DNA of 64,000 bases from Nemania diffusa (taxonomy: Eukaryota; Ascomycota; Sordariomycetes; Xylariales; Xylariaceae). The stretch lies in contig JBBPUQ010000005.1 in assembly GCA_038501195.1 (NCBI GenBank), positions 1,736,001 through 1,800,000 of the forward strand, given 5' to 3'. Numbering within the stretch: position 1 is the first letter of the stretch; each line of letters opens with the position of its first letter. This document shows positions 27,581 to 39,323 of this stretch, piece by piece. The position numbers and the translations under genes were made by a program. Under the pieces are notes generated by a model. It searched no databases, was not told the DNA's origin, and saw only the letters and a list, made by a program, of their open reading frames with translations.

Positions 27581-27636
<56 letters not shown>
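27581..27636 (+). repeat. 56-base T homopolymer
   Basis: An uninterrupted run of 56 T, with a second run of 28 T at 27533-27560. They lie in the 3' part of minus-strand element E, close to the polypurine-tract side. They may derive from a pyrimidine-rich or C/T tract by RIP, or from slippage. Confidence 0.85.
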
Positions 27637-27639
<3 letters not shown>

Positions 27640-29910
27640 TTGTTTTTTTTTTAAACTACATTTGTTATTTTTTTTATTTTTGTTACATTTATATTAATTT
27701 TATAACAAATAACTTTTATTTTATTTTTATATAATTGTTTTTTTTTTTTTTTTTTTTATATTTTTCTTTTTTTATTAAATTAAATAATATTATATTTAAT
27801 TTTTTTATTTTTACTTTATTTTTTTTTAGCTTTAATATTTTTTTTTTTTTTAGTTTTTTTAAATAAAAATAAATTATTATAAATAAAATCTTTTTTATTA
27901 TATAAAATTTTATTAATTTTTAATTTTTTTTATATTTTAAAATAAATAATTTATAGCTTTTTTTTTGTTTTTTTTTTATTAATAATAACAATATATTTTT
28001 TGTTTAATTAAAAATTTCTATAATTTTTATATAAATATAAAAAGTAAGTTTTTTTTTTTTTTTTTTTATATTTATTTATTTTATATTTATATATTATTTA
28101 TATTTTATATAAAAATTAATAAATATTATTTTTTATATATAAGTTTTATAAATAAATTTAGTTATATTTGTTTATTTATAAATAGCTACTTTTTTTTTTT
28201 TTTTTGTTTTATTTTTATTTATTTATTATTTTTATATAGCTTTAATATATAGCATAAATAATTAAAATATATTAAAAGCTTGTTTTTATTGCAAAAGTTT
28301 ATAATTTAATTTAATTTAATAACTTTATTTTTTGTTTTTTTTTTGTTTTATTTCTGCTTTTTTTTTAATAGCTAGTAATTAATATATGCTTTTTTTAATT
28401 AAAAATTATATTAAAATATAACAATATTAATTATTAAGTTTTATATTTAATAAATTTTTTTATTACTTTTAATTTATTTTTTTTTATATTAATACTGTTA
28501 ATTTTTTATTTTAATAATATAAAGTTAATATAAGTTTTTAATTTATTATTTTTTAAATAATATATAGCTTTTTTATATTAAATAATTAAATTAAAACTAA
28601 AAAATATAAAATCGAATATTTATAATTAATTATATTATTTTTAAGTTATATAGTTAAAATTAAAAAATATTTAATTAATATTAAAAAATATATAGTTAAC
28701 TTAATAATTAAAAATATATTATTTTATATTAAAAACTTTAATAAAAACTTTAATAAAATTAATAAATTTTTTAATATTAATTTTAATAATATAAATTTAT
28801 TATATAATAGCTAAAATATTAAAAGCTAAAATAAAAAAAATAGTTTATAGTTTTTTTATAATTTTAATATAGTATAAAAAAAAATCAATTAAAATAAAAA
28901 ACAAAAAAATTATTTTATTGCTAACAAAAGAAGTTTTAATTTATATATATTAATTTAATATAATTAATTTAAACTTTATTAATTTATTTTTTTAAAAAAA
29001 GCAGTTTTTTTTTTTTGTTTTATTATTAATTAATATTAACAATTTATAATAAGTTATTATATATAATTTATTAAAAAATATATAGTTTTTTTTTTTTTTT
29101 TTTTTTTTTATATTATTATTATTTAATATTAAGTTTATTATATTTTTTAATATTGTTATATTTATTTTTAAATTGTTTTAATATTATTATATTTAAGAAT
29201 TTTTTTATAAGTTTTTATAATAGCTAAAAATAGCTTGTTTATTTAATTAAAACTTGTTTTTTTTAAAGCTGCTTTTATTTTTGTTTTATTTAATATATAT
29301 TTAGAAAATATTTTTTATTTAAAATTTGTTATTATTTAAAATTATAGCTAATAATTTAAAATTTAAATTGATTTAAAAAAATAAAAAGTTTTTTATAATT
29401 TATTATAAAAAATCGATATAAAAACAGCTATATATTTTTTTAAATATATTTAATTTTATTATATATAAATTTATTATTTTTATTATTTTATATTTTAAAT
29501 ATAATTAAACTAACTTTTAAAAAAATTAATTAGTTTTTATATTTTTTAAATTAAACTATATTTAATTATTTTTTTAAAAATATTTTATAAAACTATATTT
29601 TTTATTAATAGCTTTTTTTATTTTTTATTATATTATTATTATAATAGTTTATATAAAACTTTAAATATTTTTTAGTTTTTATATAAATATTTTTATTAAT
29701 ATTTTTAACTTTTTAATAAATATATTTAAATATTTTATTAGTTTTATTAAATTTATATAATATTTATATTAAATAAAAAAAAAACTAAATTTAATAATTA
29801 ACAAGTTTTTATTATTAATTATTAAAGTTGCTTTTAATAATAATACTGTTTAATTAAGTTATATATAAACTATAAAAGCTTTAAAATATATTAATATTTT
29901 TTGATTTGTT

Positions 29911-30855
29911 TTTTTTATTTATTCATTTAATAAGTTTGCACAAATAGATTAATTGGTTAAACGCATATATTAGGGGAGCATAAGCTTACTCGAGACCTAA
30001 AAGCCGAAATGCGTTTTCGTTGAATACATCGCTATACAATAATAACCGGCTACTTTACAAAGCGACTAAAACTCGAATAGCACCCAGACTAAAAAAAAGC
30101 AAAAAATCAAAGCTTTATACAATCCCTTTTCCTTTTTTCTAGCTCTATAAGCCCTTTTTTTTTTTATCGGCTTAGCTATTACATGTTATTATTGTAGCTA
30201 GCCACGTAATAACTAAGCTTTCAAAAACAGCAAGCAAATTAAAAAACTTTTAACTACTATAAAAAACCACTTTTTTTGTAAAAAATGAAAAAATATAATA
30301 ACGAAAAAAAAACTCTTATATAAAATATAAAGCGCAACAAGGTTTTTTTATAAAAGTTGTTAAAAGTTTATATATATAAACTAGTTTATTAAAAAATAAA
30401 ACTTTTTATTTATTTATTTAATAAATTTACATAAATAAATTAATTAATTAAATATATATATTAAAAAAATATAAGTTTATTTAAGATTTAAAAACTAAAA
30501 TACACTTTTATTAAATATATCGCTATATAATAATAACTAGCTACTTTATAAAACAACTAAAACTTAAATAATACTTAACTTTATGTTTTAATAGTATTTT
30601 TTTTAAAAAAGAGGTATTTTTAAAACTTAAATTATATTATATAAATATATCGACCTAAGTTTCAAAAGCTAAAAAAAAAAAAAAAAAAAAAACCTCTAAC
30701 TATTATAAAAAACCACCTTTTTTATAAAAAGTAAAAAAATATAATAATAAAAAAAAAACTTTTACACAAAATACAAAGTATAACAAGCTTTCTTTATAAA
30801 AATTATTAAAAGTTTATATATATAAACTAATTTATTAAAAAATAAAACTTTTTAT
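29911..30855. repeat. Tandem duplication, unit about 491 bp (29911-30401 and 30402-30855)
   Basis: Two head-to-tail copies: ATTTATTCATTTAATAAG at 29917 against ATTTATTTATTTAATAAA at 30408, and ACATCGCTATACAATAATAA against ATATCGCTATATAATAATAA. Both end in TATATATAAACTAGTTTATT or its RIP form. Copy 1 keeps much more G/C than copy 2, and the centres differ over about 100 bp. It could be two LTRs with the interior lost, or a simple duplication. Confidence 0.8.
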
Positions 30856-32170
30856 TATATTATTTATTTTTAAATAATATATAATATTTAATTATTATTT
30901 AATATTTATTAATTTATAAAGTTATTATTAAAAACTTTTTATTTAGTTTAAATTTTAATTATTAATTATAACTTTTAAAAATTTATAAAATTATTAAAAG
31001 CAGTTTATAAATTGTTTTATATATATTTTTATATTTATAAATTTTATAGTTTTTAAAATTATTATTTTATTAAATTTATTAATAATTATTATAATAAATA
31101 AAAAGTTTTTAAAAATTATAATAAAAAAATTTATTATAAAATCTATTAAAAGTTTATTTTAAAACTATTTTAAAATAAATAAAAGTTTAAAAAGTTTTTT
31201 TTTTTATTATTTTTAAATATTTTTTCTATTGTATATATTGTAATTTGTTATAAAGCGATATATTATTTAATATATTTTAAATTAAAAATAGTTTTTATTT
31301 AATATAGCTATTATATTATTATAGCTTAAATATTTAATTAATAAAAAGTTATAATAGTTTTATATTAAGTTAATTTAAAATAGTTTTTAATTTAATATTT
31401 ATATATATTTTTTATAATAAAAAATTTTATTTAGTTTTAATTTATATTTTATAATAAAAATATTTAAAGTTTTATTGTTTATTTTAAATTTTTATAAAAA
31501 CTTTTTTTTATTTTTTTATATTGTTTATATTATTAATTTATAATTTAAAGCTTTTTTTAAAACAATATTTTATATTATTTATAAATTATTATTTATAAAA
31601 ATATAGCGATTAAATAATAAATCATTTATTATATTGTTTAATATATTAATATTGTAGTATTTTTTTAGTTTAAAAATTAGCTATTTATAATATAAAAATA
31701 TAAATTTCTTTTTTAAAATTTATTTATTTGTTTTTAAAAATAAATCTTGCTTTTATTTCAATAAAATATTTAGTTATTTATTATTAGCTTTTATTTTATA
31801 AATAAATATAAATTAAAAATTAACTAGAAATTTTAATTATTTAATTTATTATTTTATAAACTGTTTAATTATTATAAAATATTTAAAGTTTTTATAATTA
31901 AATAATATTTAAAACAGCTTTTTTAAACTATATAGTTTGTTATTTTATATTTTTATATAATATATTATTATTAATAGTTTTTTATTATAAATTTTATAAT
32001 TGTTTTTAATTTTTAATAGTTTTTACAAATAATAAATTATTAAATAAAAAAGTTTTTATTTATTATATTAAAATAAATACTTTTTATATATTATTTTTAA
32101 ACAATTTACTTTTAAAATTGTTGTTTTATTTAAATTATATTAAGTTAATATTAACTTTGATATAAAAAAA

Positions 32171-32480
32171 TGTTACAAACTACACTTGTATTTGAATAAA
32201 TAAATTTTAAAAGTAGTTAGTGTATACAGTGTGGCTAGTAAGTGGCTAAAGTAGCTAAGTGGATTCTATTGTTTGTTAAAAACAATGGACCCACTAAGGG
32301 TTAAATAAAATAATAAATATAAAAAAGTAGAAGTAGTAAATAAAAAAGCACTTATATAAATGTGTCGACTTAACTAAAAAGGTTAAGTTTATTTTTTAGT
32401 TTTTTTAACTTTAGTTTTTTTTTTAAAATATATAGTATTATTTAGTTCTTGAACTTATTGCTAATATTGCACTTATTACA
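32171..32480. repeat. Low-RIP island, LTR-like start
   Basis: It begins TGTTACAAACTACACTTGTA and keeps near-normal composition for about 230 bp inside element E. The word GTGGCTAGTAAGTGGCTAAA recurs, with one extra base, near 38568-38589. It may be a solo LTR, but no full partner was found in the window. Confidence 0.4.
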
Positions 32481-35382
32481 AAAAGCTTTTAAACTTTTTG
32501 AAAGTATTTTTTTTTTTGCTTTTTTATTAAAATAATATATTTTTTTTTATTAAAGTAAAAAAAAAAATAATAAAGTTTAAATAATTTTTAATAAATTATT
32601 AATAAAAGTTTATAAATTTTAAAAAACTATATATATTTTTAAACAATTTAAAAACTTTTTATTTATAAATAATATATATTTTTTTAAAATTTATTTTTAT
32701 TTTTTTTTTTATTTTTATAATAAAACTTAAATATTTAATTTTTATAATAGTAAATTTATATTTATTAACATTAAAATATAATTTTATAGTTTTTAAAAAA
32801 CTAAATATTTGTTTTATTTTTTTTATATAGTTTTTTTTTAAACTATTTAATTATATAAATATATCGTTTATATATATAAATATAAAAATATTTAAATATT
32901 AATATAAAACAATATTAATATAACATTAAAATATTATTAAAACTTTAAAAAGTTTAAATAATATAACTAGCTATTTAAAAAATTTAAACTTAGTTTAAAA
33001 CGTTGTTTTTTATTTATTTTTTTTTTTAATTTTAAATTTATAAAAAATAGCTTATATATTTAGTTTAATAAATTATTTAATTTTTAAAAAATTTGCTAAA
33101 GTTTTTTTTATTAATAAAAGCAAATATTTATTTATTTTAATTATAATATTAAATATTTTATAATTAATATAAAATTATAAATTATTTTTTAGTTTTTTTA
33201 TAAATAATATAAAAGCTTTTATTAATAAACTATTAATATAAATATAGCTTTTATTAAATAGTTTTATTAATGTTTTTTTTAAAATAATTAGTTTATTTTT
33301 AAATATTTTATAAAAAAAGCTTTATAAAGTTATTAATTTTTTGCTTTTTTTATTTTTAAATAAAAATATTTTATAATTTGTTTTTTTGCAATATAATAGT
33401 AGTTTATTTTTTTATTTTTTATTAAATAAATCTTTTTATAATATTAATTTTTTAAAAAGTTAACTTTTAATTATATTAACTATAAAAAATATTAAAGTTT
33501 TAATAATATTTATAAATATAATAATAAAAACTAAAAATTTATTTACTTTTAAATAATATAATTGTTATATTTTTATATTAAATACTATTTTAATTAATTA
33601 TTAAGCTTTTTTTATTTATATAATATTTTTAATTTAAAATATAAAGCTATTTTTTTATATTTTAAAACTTTTTGTTTTATTAATATTAATTATATATTTA
33701 TAAATAAAATAAAATATTTTCGATTTTTTTATTTATAATTTATTTAAAATAATATTATATTTTAATTATAAAATTATATAAATTAATATTTTTTATTAAA
33801 ATTTATTTATATTTATTTTAATATATATTATTTTTTTAATTTATATATATTTTATTATTATTTTTTTTAAACAATAAAAAATAATAAAAATATATAATAG
33901 TTATAAATATTTAATAAAAAAACTATTTATAATATATATATATTTATAATTTTAATTAATTAAAGTTTTAATAATTAAAGTTTTATTACAAATAAAATTT
34001 ATTATAAAAAATATATTATTTATATATTATTAAATTTTTATTTTAAAGTTTATAAAAATTAATTTATAAATTTATTTTTAATTATATTTATAATTAAAAA
34101 CTATTTTTTTTTTTAAAAAATCTTTTTTTTTAAGTTTTTTTATTTTTTTTAATATATTAGCAGCTTTTATATTAATATTATATATAAAAAATATTAATAA
34201 ATATTAAGCTATAAAGTAATTGCTTTTTTTATAATATAAGTAATTTTTTTTTTTTTTTATTTGTTTTTTTTTTTTTAAAATATTTATTAAACTTTTAGTT
34301 ACTTATTAATAGTTTAAAAGTTAATACTATTTATATTTATTATTAAAATATTTTTTTTTATATTTATTTTTTTTAATTTTATATTTAAATAAAAGTTTAT
34401 GCTTTTTTAATTAAAGCTTTATATATATATAATATAATTGCAACTTTTTAACTTTTTAACAATAGTTATAATTTTATATATTTAATTTATATAGCTAAGA
34501 AAAAGCGAAATAAATATTAGCTTATTTATTAAAAAAAAATAAATAGTTTTTTTTAATATAACTAGTTTAACAAAATCGTTTTATAATATATTTTTTATAT
34601 TAACTAAAGTTTTTTTTTAGTTAAAAAAAAACTTTAAAAAAAGTTATTTTTTTTTAACAAAATTTTAATAGCTTTTATATTATTTTTTTTAAATAGTTTA
34701 TATCGAAATAATAGTTATAAAAATAATTTAAAAACTTTGTTAAATTATAGTTGCTAATATATTTTTTTATAATAAAAAATAATATTATTATTATTTTTGT
34801 TATATTATTAAATAATTTGTTAATAATATAAAATTTATTTTAGTTATTATTAATAAATTTAATATTTTTGTTTAATTTATATTTAATAGCTATTTTTTAT
34901 ATAAAAAATTTAGTTTAGTTTTTTAAAAACTTTTTTAATTAAATAAAAAGTTTTTTTTTAATATTTTTATAATTATTTATATTTAAACTATTTTTTTTTT
35001 GTTTAGTTAATATATTAAATATATTTATTATTAAAGTTAAAAAAAAAAAGTTAAAAATTAACATTAAAGTTAACATTAAAATCGAAGTTTTAGTTTTAAG
35101 TTGTTTATTTATTATTTATAAACTATTAAAGTAATAATATAGTTTATATTAAATATTAGCAATTAAAAAGTTTAAAAATATATTTATAATGTTTAATTAT
35201 TTTTTTATTTTTTTTTTTATAATAGCAAATAGTTTAAAAGTAATATTTTATATATTTAGTTATTTTGTTTTACTTTTGCTTTTTTATTTTTATAGTAAAA
35301 ATTGTTTTTTTATAAGTTTTTAATATTATATAACTAAATAACTATATATTTATTATTTAAATAAATAAAATTAAATTATATA

Positions 35383-35579
35383 TAATAAGCTAAAGTTTAA
35401 TAGCTGTAAATATATATTGTTTATAATTTAGCTTAAAAAAAAAAAAAAAGAATTTTCTCGGTGTATATGTTATATTTTAAAGCAGCTAAATAGCTTAGTG
35501 TATATAGCTAGCGTAGTTTTAGCGATTATTTAGAACTATATTCACAGGCTAGGTTTAGCAGTTTATACAGCTTATAATA
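35383..35579. repeat. Element E right LTR, lightly mutated
   Basis: 197 bp. Its second half keeps normal base composition (TTCTCGGTGTATATGTTAT, TTCACAGGCTAGGTTTAGCA), in contrast to the left copy. As E runs on the minus strand this is its 5' LTR. Confidence 0.88.
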
Positions 35580-38429
35580 AGCAATTATAACAAAATTAAT
35601 ATATAATAAAGTATTTATTAAAGTATTATTGCAAAAAGTTATTTAATAGATTTAAAAATAAATGTTATAACTTATTATTAAAACGAATATTTTATAAAAT
35701 AAAGCTAAAAAAAAAAAGTTTTTTATAAAAATGTTTTTAAGTTTTGTTTAAGTAGTTATATTATCAATATAAATAATTATTAAATTTAATATTTATATTT
35801 TATATTATATATAAAATATAGCTTTAATTACTATTATTTTAATTATATTAATATATAATAAAGACTTTTTAAAAAGCTATAATTAATTATAAATTTATTG
35901 TTTTATAATAAAAAATTGAAAATATTAATAACTTAAAATTAAACTGTTTTTATATTAAAACTTATTAATATTTATATTTGAAATATTTATAAATAAATAA
36001 AAAATTAAATAATTAAATATATTTAAAACGAAAATACTATTAAAAAACTGTTAAAAATTTTATTATTATTTTAAATTAAGTTTTATGTTTATAAATAAAA
36101 ACTATAGCAATTTTATATTAAAAATAAAAAATATAACTTAAAAGCTATATAAAAATAAATAATTTAATAAAATTATTAAACAATAAAATAAAAAATAATT
36201 TGAAATTTTTTTAATTTTATAATAAAAAAAGTATAATTTTTAAAATATATTTTTTATTAAATAAATAGTTTTAATAATTTTAATATTTAATAGTTTAATA
36301 TATATTATTATTATATTAATTTTAATTTTTAAAGTTTTAATATAAATATTTTTATTATTTTTTTTAATATTTAAAATAAAACTTAATATTTTTAATAATT
36401 AATTATATTTTATATATATTAATAAAATATTTTAAATTTAAGCTAATAAAATTATAAAAATAAAATTGTTTAAATAGTAAATTAAATTAATAAATAATAT
36501 AAAAGTTTTAAATATTTAATATAATTTTTTTATAAATAAATTAAATAAAAAAAAAGTTATATAAAAGTTAAAAAATAAATAATTTTTATAAAAAAACTAA
36601 GATTTTTATTTAAAGTTAAATAGCTATTAATATATAAATATTATAAAAATAAACTAAAAAATATTTTTTAAGTCTTTTTTAATAAAATATTTTTTTTTAT
36701 TAAATATATAAATTATAATAAATATATATTAAATAATTAAATATTATAACATTATATAATTAAATAAAATATAATTATTAATTGATTTAATTTTTAAAAA
36801 TAAAAAATAGTATATTTTTTGTTAACTTTTATTTAATTTAAGTATTAGTTTTAAAAAAAAACAAAAAAAATTTATTAGTTTTAATAACTTAATAATTTAA
36901 TTAAAATTTAAATCTAATATAATTTAAATTTTAATTATTATATAATTTTTATTTATTAAATATAAATTATTTAAATAGTTTAATAAAAACAAATTTATAT
37001 AATTTAATAAAGCTTTATATTATAAAATTTTATAAATTGTTGATTTTAAATTATTAAAGTAATTTTGAAATATTTTTAACTAATATTTAAAATAAAAAAA
37101 AAAAAAAAAGTCAGTTAATATTAAACTAAATAAATTAAATATTTAAAAAAAAAAAACTATATTTATTTAAAGTTTTAAAAAAAATATAAAAAAAAATTAA
37201 ATAATTTTAATAATAAAAAAAATTTTAAAACAAATATAAAGTTTATTTAAAACTAAAGTTTTATATTAATTAAATAATAAATTTATTAAATTTTATAATA
37301 ACTTAACTTTTAAATTTTAATTAAATTTTATATTATATATAAATACTTTATATATTTTACTGTAATATTTATATATATATTTTTAAAAATATTTAGCTAG
37401 TTTATATTTAAAAAAATTTCAGCAGTTATAAAATTTTTTATAAATTATTTTTTTTAATTGCTAAAAATAAGTTTTATATAAATTGCTATTATAGCTGTTT
37501 TAAAATATAAACTTTAAAATATTTAAAAATAAATAGCTATATTTTTATTTATAATTATATTTTAATTATAAAATAACTATATAAAAAATTATTAAATAAT
37601 ATTTTATTTAAATAGCTATAAATATAATTATTATTTTAAATTTATAAATTATATTAAATTTATATATAATATAAATAAAATTATTTATTGCAAATATAAT
37701 ATATAATTATATTTTAAATAAATAAAAATAAATTGTAATAAAAATTAAAAAATAATATATTTATATAATAATTTTAGTTTTATATATTTTTAGTTTTACT
37801 GTTATTATTTATATTATAATATTACTTGTTTAATTTATATATAATATAGTTATTATATATAAAATATAATTAATTTTAATTTAAAATTTAATTAAATTTA
37901 TTAGTTTAAATTTATTTTTATAAATTATTATAATTTGTTTTTAATTAATATTAAAAAATTAGTTAGCAATAGTTTATATAATAAAAAATAACTTATAAAA
38001 ATTAATAAATTTATAATTTAAATTAAATATAAAATATACTTTGAATTAAAAGTAACATTTTTTTTTTTTTTTTATATTTTAAATATTATAATCAAAAATA
38101 TAGTTTATAAATTATAATTTTGTTTTTTAAAAAAAAAAATATGTTAATTATATTAGCTTATTGCTGTTTTTTTAGCAGCAAAATTACAACGATTTTATTT
38201 TTAAACTAAAACAAAACTAAACTAAAAATTATTACTATATTTTTTTTAATAAATTAAATTAATAATTTAATAAAAGTTTTAAATAAATAAATTATAAATT
38301 TTATATAAATTATTTTTAAAATATATTTAACTTTATTATATAATATTATTATAAATTAATAAATAAAAAAAATATATAATAACATTTAAAGTTATATTTA
38401 TATTTATTAATAGTTTATAATATTTATTA
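35580..38429. other. Saturated RIP remnant, unresolved
   Basis: 2.85 kb of almost pure A/T between element E and the right fragment of the 399-bp repeat. Probably the rest of the older element hosting C and E. No readable motif; no gene. Confidence 0.5.
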
Positions 38430-38532
38430 AAAACAAATAAATTTATAATATATTTAAACTAAATATACTTAATAATATAATGTTATAAAAAAGAAGTTAT
38501 ATAGTAGATCTTTGAACTTTGTAAAACTACTT
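38430..38532 (+). repeat. 399-bp repeat, 3' end at right edge of AT block
   Basis: About 100 bases match the last quarter of the clean unit (43094-43196): CTTAATAATATAATGTTATA here against CCTAATAATGTGGTGTTGTA there, ending ACTACTTA against ACCACCTA. Only transitions and one single-base length difference were seen. Together with the left part at 4780-4987 it brackets the nested elements. Confidence 0.75.
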
Positions 38533-39089
38533 AAGAAAATTGACCAAGTACTTAATGGTGACTAAAGAGGTGGCTAGGTAAGTGGCTAAATAGATAGGTT
38601 CTTATTAGTGGGTTTGTGGGTTAATACAGGTCTAGATATAAGTGCTATATAGCCAAAGACGCATTACATAGCTTCTTTTCAATTAAAAAAAATCGAAAAA
38701 TCTAAAAATCTAAAATAAATAAATAAATAAATTAGAAGTTATTAGCAAGTATTAAAGCAAACAATAAGTTATTACTTTACTTTCTATTTTTTAAGCAACA
38801 ATTGCTTTGCTTGGATTGGTTCAATTAATTGTCAAATAGTTAAAGTAATACTTTCTCGGTGTGCCGCGCTAATATGTAGAGTGGTCTCGTCTATTTAGGT
38901 ACCTAGGTACCTACTGCTGTTCTATTATAAGCAGTTAAAGAAAATATTCTTTTAAAGGAGATACACTATAAACGGGGCAAGCTTTACCATACAGTATATT
39001 CTGTGGGGAGGTGAAGAGATAGGGGACTTGAGGGGAGAGGTTTGTACAGAATAGGACGCGTTAATAACAGGTCGCGGACTGCGAATTTC
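38533..39089. other. Transition zone from AT block to normal DNA
   Basis: Composition rises from AT-rich to normal. It contains the 18-bp palindrome TAGGTACCTAGGTACCTA at 38896-38913. No gene seen. Confidence 0.5.
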
Positions 39090-39118
39090 AAAAAAAAAAA
39101 AAAAAAAAAAAAAAAAAA
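39090..39118 (+). repeat. Poly(A) tract, 29 A
   Basis: 29 uninterrupted A preceded by normal-composition sequence ending GCGGACTGCGAATTTC. It could be the 3' tail of a retroposed (LINE/SINE-type) copy on the plus strand, or a plain homopolymer; no clear target duplication was found. Confidence 0.7.
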
Positions 39119-39323
39119 CAACAACGTGAATTTCCGAATTTTTCAGCATTTCATTACCTACTGATAGTCTTTCTTCTTCTTCTTGTTCCTTCATAGCTTT
39201 TACTTTTTTTAACAACTCAGTAAACCGTAAATCTTCGACGACACAGGTTTCCCCCGATGCCCCACATCGGAGACTTCGATTCTGATTGGCCCCACTCAAT
39301 TGACTCCGCTTGAATTCAGCTCA

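Larger units (their letters stand above)
26897..35579 (-). mobile_element. Element E: RIP-destroyed Ty3/gypsy LTR retrotransposon with further insertions
   Basis: LTRs of 197 bp lie at 26897-27093 and 35383-35579 (shared TTAATAGCTGTAAATATATA). On the minus strand near 32854-32874 the frame reads YINDIFI (the YIDD box; one Asp still intact), followed further along by LKNYKI and KYLSFII, matching the gypsy thumb region ('L...v.L...K......v.fLG..i'). The total of 8.7 kb is about 2 kb longer than A or B. The excess fits extra material inside: the tandem repeat at 29911-30855 and the low-RIP island at 32171-32480 interrupt the region where RNase H and integrase should be. The T-rich run after 27093 fits a minus-strand polypurine tract. 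Confidence 0.8.
4381..38532. repeat. RIP-mutated AT-rich block (34 kb), nested retrotransposon graveyard
   Basis: From 4.5 kb to about 38.5 kb the sequence is almost only A and T; many lines have 3-5 G/C per 60 bases, against roughly half outside. Residual C is mainly in CpT, and CpA is nearly absent. Comparison of internal LTR pairs, and of the edge repeat with its clean copy at 42798-43196, shows that differences are C-to-T or G-to-A transitions, the mark of RIP. No gene survives. Islands of higher GC are 19463-25391 (whole element C, especially its right LTR), 29940-30250, 32171-32480 and 35430-35580. Edges are sharp. The block could be an ordinary AT isochore or part of a regional centromere; sequence alone does not decide. 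Confidence 0.93.

Noticed and set aside
27513..27734. Open frame of mostly Phe codons in the T-rich part of element E
   Set aside because: Product of T homopolymers in RIP-mutated DNA, not a gene.
4381..38532. Mitochondrial or plasmid DNA as an explanation of the AT-rich block
   Set aside because: LTR pairs, a target duplication and transition-only comparison with a clean copy show RIP-mutated nuclear transposons; no mitochondrial gene is recognisable.
38952..39299. Minus-strand frame with ELLKKVKAMKEQEEEERL
   Set aside because: It runs into the poly(A)/poly(T) tract, has no ATG start and an in-frame stop just upstream; the helix-like stretch is suggestive but unsupported.
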